DNA from: JAUWBF01 sp043815125
Lineage (GTDB): Bacteria > Verrucomicrobiota > Verrucomicrobiia > Opitutales > Opitutaceae
Assembly (NCBI GenBank): GCA_043815125.1
Contig: JBDRJH010000294.1
Coordinates: forward strand, 1-64,000
Direction of reading: 5' to 3'
Length of the DNA: 64,000 bases
Made by a program: the position numbers and the translations under genes. Every line of letters begins with the position of its first letter. Within the stretch, counting starts at the first letter, position 1. The notes beneath the pieces were generated by a model. That model saw only the letters and a program-made list of their open reading frames with translations, did no database searches and was not told the origin of the DNA. Below, in pieces: positions 7,228 through 16,201 of the stretch.

Positions 7228-9795
7228 TTATTTCGCGAGCTTGGCGAGGCCCTCGGCGCTGATGGCGACGCGGAAGCCGATGTAGATGTAACCGCCGTAG
7301 CCGGGGCTGTTGTATTCGCGATCGCGGACGCGTTGGGAGTGGTTGTAGTAACCCCACGAACCGCCACGAATGGCGCGGTGCGGGGACGTCTGCGTGCCGA
7401 GCGGGTCGGTGGCGTCGCCGGGCGCGTAATCGCGGTAGGTGTCGGCGCACCACTCGGACACGTTGCCGGCGAGATCCATGATGCCGTCGCGCGAGGCGCC
7501 GGCGGGGAAGTCGCCGACGACCTGGACGCCTCCGCCGTTGGAGGCGGTGCGCATGGGCGACATGTTCAGGCTGGCGGCGAGCTGGAAGTTGCCGTGGTCG
7601 GGCGTGGGCGTGTCATTGCCCCATGGATACACGCGGTTTTCGCCGCGACCGGAGGCGACGTATTCCCACTCGGCTTCGGTGGGGAGGCGGAAGCCGTCGG
7701 CGCCGGGGATGGGTTGCCAGGTTTTCTCGTCGTAAACGGGAGTGAGGTCGTTTTCGCGGGAGAGGAAGTTGCAGTAGGCGGCGGCCTGGGTCCACGAGAC
7801 GTAGATCACGGGCTCGCGGTCGCGCCACGAGAAGCCGTCGCGCTGCTTGCGGTGCTCGGGGAGGAAGCGTTCGAACTCGGCGTTGGTGACCTCGTATTTG
7901 CCGATGGCGAAGGGGGGAAGTTTTACGCGGCGGGCGGGGAGTTCGTCAGGTTCGCCGCCGGGGCCGCCCATGGTGAATTCGCCGCCGGGGATGGTGACGA
8001 GTTCGGGATGCGTGGGTTTAGGCGCGGACGTGGAGTGGGCGATTTGAACGGGAATGAGTTCGAGTTTGCGCAGGGTGGCTTCGCCGAAGTCGTTGAAGTC
8101 GGTGTCGGCGAGTTTGGGATCGGCGGACTGGTCGCTGCGGATGGTGAAGCGCGTGTTCGCGTCCCACGTGGACCAGAAGAACGAGATGGTGCGGAAGGCG
8201 TCGCCGGTGGGCGGGAGCGTGAGCGGGAAGTAGTGCGGGAACTCGCCTTCGGCACCGGGCGCGCCGTCGGCGTAGAGGGTGAGACGGGTCTCGGTTGCGC
8301 CGGTGTTGCGGTAGGTGAGGCGGAAATTGTGCAGCGTGTTGCCGAGGGATTTGGTCGCGATGACCACGGGCTCCGAGCCGGGGGAAAGGGTTTGGTCGGC
8401 GAGGGCGAAGGTGTGCGCGGGTTGGCCGGCGGCGGCACCGCTCATCCAGATGCGGTGGGCGAGGTGGTAGGCTTGCACGCTGTTTTCGGGTGTGGGCTCG
8501 GCGACGATTTCCTTGCGTCCGTGGACGTCGATGACGACGGCGTTGTCGCGGAGGAGGCGGACGTGTGGGGTGAAGCCGGGGCGCAGCGGAGTCTCGGCGT
8601 AGGCGACACCGGCGGAGAGCGGGAAACGCTCCACGCGGTCGCCTTGGGTGATCTCGATGGTGGCGGGCGCGGTGAGGAAGGTGGTTACGTAAACGAGGTC
8701 GCGCACGTCGTCGTGGATCTGGTCGTAGGGGTAGCGGGTGAAGCGGATGTCGTCCCACTTCTTTTCTTTTTCGTCCCAGATTTTTGTGAGGTCGCGGCTG
8801 CGGTTGCGGTAGGCGAAGTAGAGTTTGTCCTGGGTGATGGCGGGGCGCACGCCGGTCTTGAACCACGCTGAGTAGAAGGCGGTGACGTCGAGGTAGGACT
8901 CGTCGCGGTTGAAGTAGCGTTTGTCGGCGGGCTGGGTTTTGCCGCCGGGACGCCAGCGGTAGGGCATGAGGATGGAGTCCTCGTTGTAGTCGTTCCAGGT
9001 GACGATCTCGACGAAGTCGGCGCCGTCGCGGATGAGGCCTTCCCAGAGGGCGATGTAGCCGCGCATGCCGGCGAAATCGCGGAGGTTGGGGCTGTTGTAG
9101 GCGGGCACGGTGCCGGCCATGAAGAGTTTGTTGCGGGCCAGGGTGACGCGGCGGCCGAGGGCGTTCACGTCGATGAGCTCGGACACCGTGCCGTCGCAGG
9201 TGAAACGGAAGAGTCCGTCGAGCGGTCCGTTCTCCGGGAGCAGGCTGAGGGCGCGTTCGAAGCTCCACGTCATCGGGTAGGGCAGGCCGGTGGAGGCTTG
9301 CGGGACGAGGACGATCTCGCGGCCGGCGGCGCGGAGTTTGGCGAGGGGGCCGGCGTATTGATCCAACCGGCCGGAGTAGCCCGAAAGGAACAGCTTACCC
9401 TCGTGGCGAAACTGATTCGGATGGTCGTAGTAGCGGTTGACCATGTCGCCAAGGTTGAGCTCGGTGTGCTCGCTGATGGCCTTGCCCGCAAAGTCGGGGG
9501 AGAAGAACAGCTTGAAGTCGTCGCCGTTGTCCTTGGCGGCCTGATACAGGCGGTCGGCGCTGCGCACGTAGACGGTCTCCTGGATCGTGCCGTCGGGAAG
9601 CGGTTTTTTCCATTCGCCGCAGTTGAGCGCGAAACCGTCGATGCCGTAGCGGCGGGCGAGCTCGATCTCGCGGGTGTAATATTCCGGCGTCGCGGAAAAA
9701 CAGGTCATGTAGTGGGCAAAGACCCGCGGCGTCTCGGCGCCGCCGCCGCTGCAGGAGGCTCCCAGCACCAGGAGCGTGGCGAGTGTTTTATTCAT
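7228..9795 (-). CDS. GH71-like glycosidase fused to a SUMF/FGE-type domain
   Basis: 855 residues. An N-terminal signal peptide precedes a GH71-like barrel (about 23-330): FAHYMTCFSATPEYY, IELARRYGIDGFALNCGEW and WNDYNEDS match alpha-1,3-glucanase-type GH71 proteins. A middle beta-rich region (about 380-590) follows. Residues 596-855 are a formylglycine-generating-enzyme-like domain: IPGGEFTMGG, PFAIGKYEVTNAEF, FRLPTEAEWEYVASGRG, GNVSEWCADTYRDY, RAIRGGSWGYYN and IGFRVA. The paired catalytic cysteines that follow GGS[WF] in true FGE are absent (G-Y-Y-N-H-S-Q-R here), so it is probably a binding or structural module. It overlaps the preceding GH71 gene by 8 bases (ATGAATAA). Secreted polysaccharide hydrolase is the best call. 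Confidence 0.82.
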   Translation of the reverse strand: MNKTLATLLVLGASCSGGGAETPRVFAHYMTCFSATPEYYTREIELARRYGIDGFALNCGEWKKPLPDGTIQETVYVRSADRLYQAAKDNGDDFKLFFSPDFAGKAISEHTELNLGDMVNRYYDHPNQFRHEGKLFLSGYSGRLDQYAGPLAKLRAAGREIVLVPQASTGLPYPMTWSFERALSLLPENGPLDGLFRFTCDGTVSELIDVNALGRRVTLARNKLFMAGTVPAYNSPNLRDFAGMRGYIALWEGLIRDGADFVEIVTWNDYNEDSILMPYRWRPGGKTQPADKRYFNRDESYLDVTAFYSAWFKTGVRPAITQDKLYFAYRNRSRDLTKIWDEKEKKWDDIRFTRYPYDQIHDDVRDLVYVTTFLTAPATIEITQGDRVERFPLSAGVAYAETPLRPGFTPHVRLLRDNAVVIDVHGRKEIVAEPTPENSVQAYHLAHRIWMSGAAAGQPAHTFALADQTLSPGSEPVVIATKSLGNTLHNFRLTYRNTGATETRLTLYADGAPGAEGEFPHYFPLTLPPTGDAFRTISFFWSTWDANTRFTIRSDQSADPKLADTDFNDFGEATLRKLELIPVQIAHSTSAPKPTHPELVTIPGGEFTMGGPGGEPDELPARRVKLPPFAIGKYEVTNAEFERFLPEHRKQRDGFSWRDREPVIYVSWTQAAAYCNFLSRENDLTPVYDEKTWQPIPGADGFRLPTEAEWEYVASGRGENRVYPWGNDTPTPDHGNFQLAASLNMSPMRTASNGGGVQVVGDFPAGASRDGIMDLAGNVSEWCADTYRDYAPGDATDPLGTQTSPHRAIRGGSWGYYNHSQRVRDREYNSPGYGGYIYIGFRVAISAEGLAKLAK

Positions 9796-12040
9796 GGATC
9801 GTTTCCAATTCGACTTTGAGGTTTTCCAGGCGAGTAAACGAACTGTCGGTCCGCGGCTTGCCGTCGGCGACCAGATAGAGGAAGTCGCCTTTTTTCACCG
9901 CCACGGCGGCCAGCTCAACGCGGGCAGTGTTGCCGACGGGGATGATTTCCGAGTGCAACGGGGCGGCTTCGGTGTTGCGCGAGATTTCAAGGACGATGGG
10001 GTCAATGCCAGCGACCTCCACGGCGTCGAAGGAAACGTTGACGGTGCCATCAACCGGGCTTTGCCAACCGAGGATGACCGCGGCGTTGGCGCGCGGGCGC
10101 ATCATGATCTGCCACCGACCGTCGGGCATCTGGCGGTGGGCGATCCAGCCGTGCAGATAGCGGTAGGGTTTGCCGTCGGGATCTTGGGCGGGCGAGAGAT
10201 GGGCCATCTTGCCCGCGTAGGGAACGTTCGACCAAACGGATGGCATGCGGACGTAGTGTCCGTCGTGCGGGATTTGCCGGGCTTCGCCGTGCTTGTAAAA
10301 ATAGAACCAGACATCGCGCTGATGGGAGTCTCGGTCGGGACCAAAGCTGATGCCGCGTTTCTGGATGTCCGTGAAATCCCAGATAAATCCGGCAGCGTAG
10401 GGCTTCCCGGTGGTTTTGGGGTCGGTGCGGTTCTGGTATTCCTGCAGGTTGGTAAGGCCGTCCTTATCGGGATCGTCGCCCGGGTTGGCTCCCGATGCCG
10501 TGCGCATGTCTGGAAATTTTCCGAAGTAATACATCTCAAACCAATTGGGCAGACCGTCGCCGTCCATGTCGCCGTTGTCGCTATACAACAGGGGCGCGGC
10601 ATCACCAAAATCAGCGCGCCACTCGTCCATGAAGTTGCTCGAGAAGCAGGCCATGGAGTTGTCCTCGCGGAAGGGCTTGTCGGTCACCTCCTCGGGCGCG
10701 AGCACGTCGAGCACCGTGGCGCCATCGCGCGAAAGCGTTGCCCGCACCCGGCCGACGCGCAGCGGGAACTGCCGGATGAAGAGTCCGGCCGGAGCCTGAT
10801 AACTCACGTCGTATCCCGGCACGGTGACCTCGCCGGGTGCGGTCAACATCGTGGCGACCTCAAGCACCGGGCCGCTCGCGATGCGACGGGTCTGGAACGG
10901 GAAGGTGGTGGCATCCTCGGGCGCACGGCGGAAAATGAGATGGAGTTGGTCTTTCCCGACCTTGGGCTCATGGCCCTGTTTCCACCAGTCGACGAGGTGG
11001 CGGTTGAGGCTGAGGATCGTGTAGTTGGTGCTGTAGCCGGGGGCGAGCACGGTGTCCTCGCCGTAGTCGTTCCAGGTGACGAATTGGATCAGGGTGGAGT
11101 CGCTGTCGCGGGCTCTCTGGTAAGCGCGGCGGAGCATGTCGGTGCCGGGCTCGACCCAAAGGCTCCCGCCCTTGTTGTTGTATTGGAAAAAGAGCGGCTG
11201 GCTCCACTCCGCGCCGCCGGCCTTGATGGCGTCGATCGTCGCCTGGTCGGCGTCCCAGTAGTTGCCGAGAAAACCGCCGACGGCATCGAAGTTCTTGCCC
11301 GCCCAGACGGCGGCCTCGCGATAAATCTCGGGCTTTTTCGAGCCCAGATTATCGAAACCAAAGTGAAAGAAGATCGGCCGGCCGACGTTTGTTTCGACCT
11401 GCTTGTAGGCATCGGAGATTTGCTCCCATTTCGCCGGAGTTTCCGGAAGCGCCTTGAAGGCCTGGTCAAAGATGATGCTGGTGGAGCCGTAGCCAAAGAT
11501 CAGCACCTTGCCGTCGCGCCGGGCGAGATGGGGGCTGTCTCCGTGTTTTTCGAGCAGCCACTTGATGGTCTCGGTGTAGGTGTCGATGTGGTTGCCCACT
11601 GCGCGTTTCTCATGGCTGGCGGGGTCCAGGCAGACGGTGAGGAAGAAGGGAACGTCGAGCCGTTCAGCGGCGGCGAACAGGTGGTCGAGGGTCTGTTTGG
11701 CAAACTCCTTGCCGGCCCAGGCGTCCACCGCGAAGCCGTCGATGCCGCCGCGGATGGCCTGTTTGATTTCGAGCTCGGCGCTTTGCTCGGGAGTCAGGGT
11801 GGTTCCCTGCGGCCAAAGCGGCCAGTTGACGATGCGGCCGCCATTCGCCGCCAGAAAGTCGGTGCTGTCGTGCCGCATTTCGCCGGCCTGATTTCGCCAG
11901 TGGTATTCGATCGGGCCGTAGCCGGTGGGATAGCAGCCCATGTAATGGGCGTAGATGGTCTTTTCCGGTGAAGCGGCGTGCAAGGCGAGCGCGCCCAGAG
12001 CGGTCGCCAAGGCCATCAGGGCTGGTTTGATAAGAAGCAT
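9788..12040 (-). CDS. GH71-like secreted glycosidase with calcium-repeat segment
   Basis: 750 residues with a clear signal peptide (MLLIKPALMALATALGALALHA). The first 370 residues are a GH71/GH99-like barrel: IYAHYMGCYPTGYG, AIRGGIDGFAVDAWAGKEFA, FLTVCLDPASHEKRAVGNH and FVTWNDYGEDT. Around residues 480-530 a calcium-binding type-3-repeat-like segment is visible (DMDGDGLPNWFE and DPDKDGLTNLQEYQNRTDP), typical of surface proteins. The C-terminal 200 residues are beta-rich. The next gene starts inside its last codons. With 7228-9795 it forms a tandem GH71 pair, so the operon probably attacks an alpha-glucan or similar polymer; GH71 enzymes with known activity are alpha-1,3-glucanases, but activity here is inferred. 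Confidence 0.82.
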   Translation of the reverse strand: MLLIKPALMALATALGALALHAASPEKTIYAHYMGCYPTGYGPIEYHWRNQAGEMRHDSTDFLAANGGRIVNWPLWPQGTTLTPEQSAELEIKQAIRGGIDGFAVDAWAGKEFAKQTLDHLFAAAERLDVPFFLTVCLDPASHEKRAVGNHIDTYTETIKWLLEKHGDSPHLARRDGKVLIFGYGSTSIIFDQAFKALPETPAKWEQISDAYKQVETNVGRPIFFHFGFDNLGSKKPEIYREAAVWAGKNFDAVGGFLGNYWDADQATIDAIKAGGAEWSQPLFFQYNNKGGSLWVEPGTDMLRRAYQRARDSDSTLIQFVTWNDYGEDTVLAPGYSTNYTILSLNRHLVDWWKQGHEPKVGKDQLHLIFRRAPEDATTFPFQTRRIASGPVLEVATMLTAPGEVTVPGYDVSYQAPAGLFIRQFPLRVGRVRATLSRDGATVLDVLAPEEVTDKPFREDNSMACFSSNFMDEWRADFGDAAPLLYSDNGDMDGDGLPNWFEMYYFGKFPDMRTASGANPGDDPDKDGLTNLQEYQNRTDPKTTGKPYAAGFIWDFTDIQKRGISFGPDRDSHQRDVWFYFYKHGEARQIPHDGHYVRMPSVWSNVPYAGKMAHLSPAQDPDGKPYRYLHGWIAHRQMPDGRWQIMMRPRANAAVILGWQSPVDGTVNVSFDAVEVAGIDPIVLEISRNTEAAPLHSEIIPVGNTARVELAAVAVKKGDFLYLVADGKPRTDSSFTRLENLKVELETIHE

Positions 12041-12117
12041 GGGGCGGTGGTGTTGGTATACTATGGAATAAAGATGGCGAGTTGGCCCGTTGTCGGCGGG
12101 CGGGGCTCAGGAGCAGG

Positions 12118-14145
12118 TCAGGCCATGGCCACCGAACGGGGGCTTTGCCGTTGGCGGGAGGATTCCTCGATGCGACAGTCGTTCGGAGGGATGCCGTCCC
12201 AGTCCGCGGAGCCGCGATTGACCGTGATGTAGGTGCCGTCCGAATACAGCGTGCGGGCGATCCCGTCGGCCAAGTCCCAGCGGCCGTCGATTTGCAGCGC
12301 ATTGAGCCGGGCGATCCGATTGTCCGAGCCGAAGTGGCGGGCGTAGATCGCCGCGAGGTCCTTCGCCGCCTTGGCGTAGCTGTTGATGCCAAACGAGGGC
12401 GAAGGACGCATACAGACTTCCCAGGTGGGCGTGAGGCCCCAGTCGAGCCAGTGCAGGGGATCGTCGAGCAACCTGTCCACACCTTCGCCGCAATTCACGC
12501 TGCCATGCAGGACGATGCTCAGGAGCGGAATACTCCGGTCCAGAAAGTGGCGCCCGACGGGGGACGCAAGATGCCAGGTGGACGGGTGTGAATAGCTGTG
12601 GAAGAGGCCGTCGATGACATCGAAGTAAGGGCCGAACGGCATTTCGGTGGAGACGCTGCCCATCTCGTCCTGGATGAAGGTGAACATGCGGCGGACCTCG
12701 CGGGCGAAGTCGGCGCGTTGCTCCAGCGGGTGATCCTTGGAGTAGCAGGTCATGAAGCTGCCGATGGCGTCGATGTGATGGTGACCGTAAATGCCCAGCG
12801 CGCGCACGCGCGGCACGTCGCGCTTGGTGTTCTTGTCGACAAAGACGGAGGGGCAGGTCTTGTGGGTCTGGCCGCCGCTCCAAATGACACCCTGCCAGAG
12901 TTCGCCGGTGCGGTGGCGGATGACGTCGGCGGGATCGAAGTCGGGGGAGCAGGCGTAGCTCTCGCCGTAGGAGTCATGCACGCCGAGCATGACGTCGTGT
13001 TGCGCACACCACGCGATCAACTCGCGGAAGGCGGCCTCGCCTCCGAGTCGCTCATCCACGGGGAATCGGGTGGGCGGCATGCCGTCGTGCCCGTCCTGGC
13101 CCCAGCCGACGAGCATGACCGCCAGTTTGGTGACGCCGCGCTTCAGGCAGTCTTCAAGGATCTCGCGGGTTTCGGCAAAGGTGCAGGTGGAGTGGTATGG
13201 ACCACGGCCATCGGCCTGCGGATCTTTGTAAGCCATGAAGATTTTCAGGAAAAAGCGGTCCCGGTAATCGAGGACGGCGGGGCGCTTGACGGCCTTCTCC
13301 TGCCACGTGAGCAGGCCGCGCTCCCGACGGAGAAACTCGCGGTAGGATTTGCCGCAAAAAACGTAGCCTTCGCCGCCTTCATAGGCAGCCGGCGCAAACG
13401 TGTAGCGAATCTCGCGCGGGCCGGCGATGCGCTCGTCCTGCTGTTGCCAACGGTAGACGAAACGCGGGTGGATGCTGTTGGCGTGAGCCTGCTCCCAGTG
13501 GACGCGACAGATCAGTTCGGCGTCGAAATCCCCCGCCGTCACCATGCCGCAGAGCGTGCCGTGGGCGCGGGTGATGCCGAAGACGCCCATGTTGCAGACG
13601 TGCTCCCACTGATCGTTGCTGCTGTAGATCGTCTGGCGGACCTCGCGGGGATACGACTTGTCGAAAAAGGTCTGGCAGCCCGACCAGTTCGGCAGCGTCA
13701 GGTAGCCGCTTTCGCCGGTGGCGGCGGCGCCGAATTCAGGTAGCACTTCAAGGCCGAGAATCCGGTAAAGCCCGGGCATGTTTTCCACGACGCCGGCGTC
13801 CTCAATGCGAATGGAAAAACCGTCGCCGCCGTCGGTGAACCGGATCTCCAGGAGAATGGAGATTTGAATGTCGGGGAAGTCGGCCTTGGCACGCAGCACG
13901 CCCGTGTCGACGGAGAGCAGGTGCAGGAACCCTTTGGCGCCCAATGAAGGAGTTCCGGCGGTCCCGAAGGCGTAGCTGTCGTCGGAAGGCGCATGAACGG
14001 TCTGGGCGCGCGGGTGCTGCCGGTCGTAATAATGGAGGATGACCAACGGCCCCCGACAGTGCCATTCGCCTTGGTTTTTCAGGGCGAAGGTGGCCTGGCC
14101 CGATGTATTCAGGCACAGCAAAGCTTTTGAGGATGATAATTCCAT
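12118..14145 (-). CDS. Putative glycoside hydrolase, GH101/DUF5696-like TIM barrel
   Basis: 675 residues, no signal peptide. The N-terminal half is beta-rich (galactose-mutarotase-like, about 1-270). The second half looks like a barrel: KLAVMLVGWGQDGHDGMPP, RELIAWCAQHDVMLGVHDSYGE, HHHIDAIGSF and GSVSTEMPFGPYFDVIDG. Asp459 in HHHIDAIG and Glu501 in SVSTEMPFGP are good candidates for nucleophile and acid/base, in the pattern of GH101 endo-alpha-N-acetylgalactosaminidases and the related DUF5696 proteins. It lies between the pseudopilin and the first GH71 gene, separated from the latter by 77 bases that could hold an internal promoter. Family membership is moderately sure; substrate unknown. Confidence 0.6.
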   Translation of the reverse strand: MELSSSKALLCLNTSGQATFALKNQGEWHCRGPLVILHYYDRQHPRAQTVHAPSDDSYAFGTAGTPSLGAKGFLHLLSVDTGVLRAKADFPDIQISILLEIRFTDGGDGFSIRIEDAGVVENMPGLYRILGLEVLPEFGAAATGESGYLTLPNWSGCQTFFDKSYPREVRQTIYSSNDQWEHVCNMGVFGITRAHGTLCGMVTAGDFDAELICRVHWEQAHANSIHPRFVYRWQQQDERIAGPREIRYTFAPAAYEGGEGYVFCGKSYREFLRRERGLLTWQEKAVKRPAVLDYRDRFFLKIFMAYKDPQADGRGPYHSTCTFAETREILEDCLKRGVTKLAVMLVGWGQDGHDGMPPTRFPVDERLGGEAAFRELIAWCAQHDVMLGVHDSYGESYACSPDFDPADVIRHRTGELWQGVIWSGGQTHKTCPSVFVDKNTKRDVPRVRALGIYGHHHIDAIGSFMTCYSKDHPLEQRADFAREVRRMFTFIQDEMGSVSTEMPFGPYFDVIDGLFHSYSHPSTWHLASPVGRHFLDRSIPLLSIVLHGSVNCGEGVDRLLDDPLHWLDWGLTPTWEVCMRPSPSFGINSYAKAAKDLAAIYARHFGSDNRIARLNALQIDGRWDLADGIARTLYSDGTYITVNRGSADWDGIPPNDCRIEESSRQRQSPRSVAMA

Positions 14146-14190
14146 GGTTCTAGTCTTTCGCCCGCAGTCCGCGTCGGGCGGTTGGCCGGC

Positions 14191-14907
14191 TTAGTTTCCG
14201 GCGTAACGAGGATCCCAGTATTTGGGGTCTTTCAGGTTGGGATGGGTTTCAGGGCTGATAATGATCACCGCTCCATTGGCCAAGACCGCGTGGGCGCCCG
14301 TGCCGTGCAGATCTCGGGGGACCATGCAGCCCGGCTTATCCCAGGTGGCATTGCTGCTGGGATAGAGCGACGGCCCCGAAGTGCTGTCCACCAGCAGGAT
14401 GGCGTTGAGAGTGCTGATCCCACCCAGCGTATTCACCCACTCAATACCGTTGTAGGTCCCCCAGTAGGAGTTGATGGCATAGTTGGGAATCCATGGGTAA
14501 GGCGCGCTGGTCCAGGGATAACGCGCACCGGGATTGTCCTCGTTGGACGGACACGTGAAGGCCTCGGCGATCAAACACTCGTAGCCGTCGCGGTTCTCCT
14601 TGTGGGTGTTCACGTAGCCCTGGGTGATCAGGGAATAATACCAGGGACTGGTCCCGGGAACCGACGGATTGGTCGGGGTTTCCCGGTTTAGGGTCGGCCA
14701 GTGTTTCCAATCGATCGAGTAGGTGCTCATGGCGACCTGAAGCGTCCTGAGATTGCTGGTGCACTTGGCGCCATGCGCCTTCTTCAGAGCCGCGCCGAAA
14801 CCAACCCATGCCAGCGAGGCCAGCACCGCCACGATCGAAATTACGGTGAGCATCTCGATCAACGTGAAGCCGCCGGCGGCGCGGTCTTGATTGGGCAAGT
14901 GTTTCAC
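14191..14907 (-). CDS. Prepilin-type N-terminal methylation protein with H-X9-NG tail
   Basis: About 238 residues if the GTG at 14907 is used (MKHLPNQDR...); the frame is open to 15003 and no good ribosome site decides the start. After a short leader comes the type IV pilin signature G^FTLIEMLTVISIVAVLASLAWVG, cleaved by prepilin peptidase before F. The body has SNLRTLQVAMSTY, then a C-terminal L-H-x9-N-G element (HGTGAHAVLANG) equivalent to the H-X9-DG signature of Planctomycetes/Verrucomicrobia pseudopilins, and ends in DPKYWDPRYAGN. It probably belongs to a type II-like secretion or pseudopilus structure. It is one of four such proteins here and sits directly behind the LamG/PEP-CTERM gene. 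Confidence 0.87.
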   Translation of the reverse strand: MKHLPNQDRAAGGFTLIEMLTVISIVAVLASLAWVGFGAALKKAHGAKCTSNLRTLQVAMSTYSIDWKHWPTLNRETPTNPSVPGTSPWYYSLITQGYVNTHKENRDGYECLIAEAFTCPSNEDNPGARYPWTSAPYPWIPNYAINSYWGTYNGIEWVNTLGGISTLNAILLVDSTSGPSLYPSSNATWDKPGCMVPRDLHGTGAHAVLANGAVIIISPETHPNLKDPKYWDPRYAGN

Positions 14908-14950
14908 GTTTTGAGGTCCAGGGGCTTTGTCGCCGGATTGCCTCTTGGGC

Positions 14951-16063
14951 TCAGCGCCGTCCTTGACGAGAGCGGCGGGTGAGCGGGACCAACAGCACTG
15001 CAAGTCCGGCCAGGATGGCGGTGGTGGCGGGCTCGGGGATGCTGTTCACGCCGACCAAACCCAACGCGCCGCCCGACGTGCCGTCGAGCCAGATGTAATA
15101 TCTGCCGTCACCACCCAGCCAGGTGTCGCCGAGGGCTTTGCCGGATACATCGAACGCGGTCGCGTAGCTCCAGGTGGTGGTGCCCGCAACCGACGCGGAC
15201 TGCTCGTCGTAGGCGGTGAACAGACTGTTCATCACGCCGGCGTCATAGTCGGACAGCAGGGCGGTCGAGGTATTCAGCGCCTTGATCTTGGCGGCGGAGA
15301 GGGCGGTGTCCCACATCGCGTAGTCATCCAGGTGGCCGTTGAGGGCAAACGCACCTCCCGCACCCGAGGTGTGATTGTAAACACCGAGCGCGATGTCACC
15401 GGGATTGGTGAGCGTGACCGCCGAAGACAATGCCGAACCGGTCAGGGCCTGCTGGACGCCGTTCACGTAGATCGTGATCGCACTGTTGCTGGCGATCGAG
15501 GTGTCCACGGTCAGCGCGACGTTTATCCAGGAGCTCGCGGTGACCACCGCATCTGTGGTTGTCCGCGAACGACTCAGGTTCGTGTCGGTTTGAAAGGCGT
15601 AGACCAGCTTGCCGTTGTTATCGATGGCGAGGCTCCAGCCGGCGGCGTTGTTGGACGGAAAAAGATTCGCGATGCCGTAGCGGTTGTTGGTCCCGGCAAC
15701 TCCATTCCAATACACCCAGGTGCTGATGGTCATCTGGCTGGAGGCGTTATCGAGCCGGAAATTGGTGGTGCTGTTGGGCAACAGGGTCGCGCCGCCATAC
15801 ACGGTGTTTGAGGGGTTGGTCGTGTAGAATTCGGAATGTGAGCCGAGCTTTACAGGGGAGCTGCTGGCCGTCGGCGCTCCCGTGATGCCATAGGACGACC
15901 CCACTCCGGTCGCCGTCCCTCCCGCCGTGCCGCCATTGGCCAGGGTGGCGCCGGCCCCGTCATCGAAGGGAAGGTGGTAGACAAGATCCGCCTTGAGCGA
16001 CACAGGGGAGGCGGACAGGGCAAGGGCGGACATGGCCAGAGCGATAGCGCGACGGGTATTCAT
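14951..16063 (-). CDS. LamG-domain protein with PEP-CTERM anchor
   Basis: 370 residues from the ATG at 16063. The order is: signal peptide (MNTRRAIALAMSALALSASP), LamG domain (about 60-280; MTISTWVYWNG, SWINVALTVD, LNGHLDDYAMWDTALSAAKI), linker with KALGDTWLGGDGRYYIWLDG, then a PEP-CTERM anchor: SIPEPATTAILAGLAVLLVPLTRRSRQGRR region with PEP motif, one membrane helix and a basic tail. Such anchors are processed by exosortase/archaeosortase-type enzymes during export; none is encoded in this window. It is the first gene of the long minus-strand operon and faces the LacI regulator across a short divergent promoter, so it is probably the abundant surface carbohydrate-binding product of the locus. 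Confidence 0.9.
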   Translation of the reverse strand: MNTRRAIALAMSALALSASPVSLKADLVYHLPFDDGAGATLANGGTAGGTATGVGSSYGITGAPTASSSPVKLGSHSEFYTTNPSNTVYGGATLLPNSTTNFRLDNASSQMTISTWVYWNGVAGTNNRYGIANLFPSNNAAGWSLAIDNNGKLVYAFQTDTNLSRSRTTTDAVVTASSWINVALTVDTSIASNSAITIYVNGVQQALTGSALSSAVTLTNPGDIALGVYNHTSGAGGAFALNGHLDDYAMWDTALSAAKIKALNTSTALLSDYDAGVMNSLFTAYDEQSASVAGTTTWSYATAFDVSGKALGDTWLGGDGRYYIWLDGTSGGALGLVGVNSIPEPATTAILAGLAVLLVPLTRRSRQGRR

Positions 16064-16181
16064 AATCAGATGCGGGGTTGATGATTGGGGACTCATTGCA
16101 CGCCCACGGAAGGGGGATGGGGCACGTTGGATGAGCGTGTCCTACTCATGCGTCCGGGTATTCCGGCTTGCAAAGGCTTAT

Positions 16182-16201
16182 TTGCTTATAACCATAAGCA
16201 A
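16182..16201. promoter_or_regulatory. Perfect inverted repeat, probable LacI operator
   Basis: TTGCTTAT-AACC-ATAAGCAA is a perfect 8-bp inverted repeat with a 4-base centre, AT-rich in a GC-rich background. It touches the GTG at 16202 that best fits the start of the LacI gene, and lies 119 bases from the start of the divergent LamG operon. It could be an autoregulatory operator or an RNA hairpin over the translation start. No other copy was seen in the window. Confidence 0.5.

Noticed and set aside
7174..8871. 565-codon plus-strand open frame opposite the GH71-SUMF gene
   Set aside because: Val/Gly/Glu-rich, no motif, and it mirrors codon positions of the real gene.
9776..11971. 731-codon plus-strand open frame opposite the second GH71 gene
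   Set aside because: Same reason: antisense shadow without any family signature.
12041..12117. TAGTAT-like -10 on the minus strand before the second GH71 gene
   Set aside because: No acceptable -35 and the genes on both sides run the same way; too weak to list as a promoter.
14159..14180. CGCCCG...CGGGCG hairpin between the GH101-like and pseudopilin genes
   Set aside because: Six-bp stem with a ten-base loop and no T tract; common by chance at this GC content.
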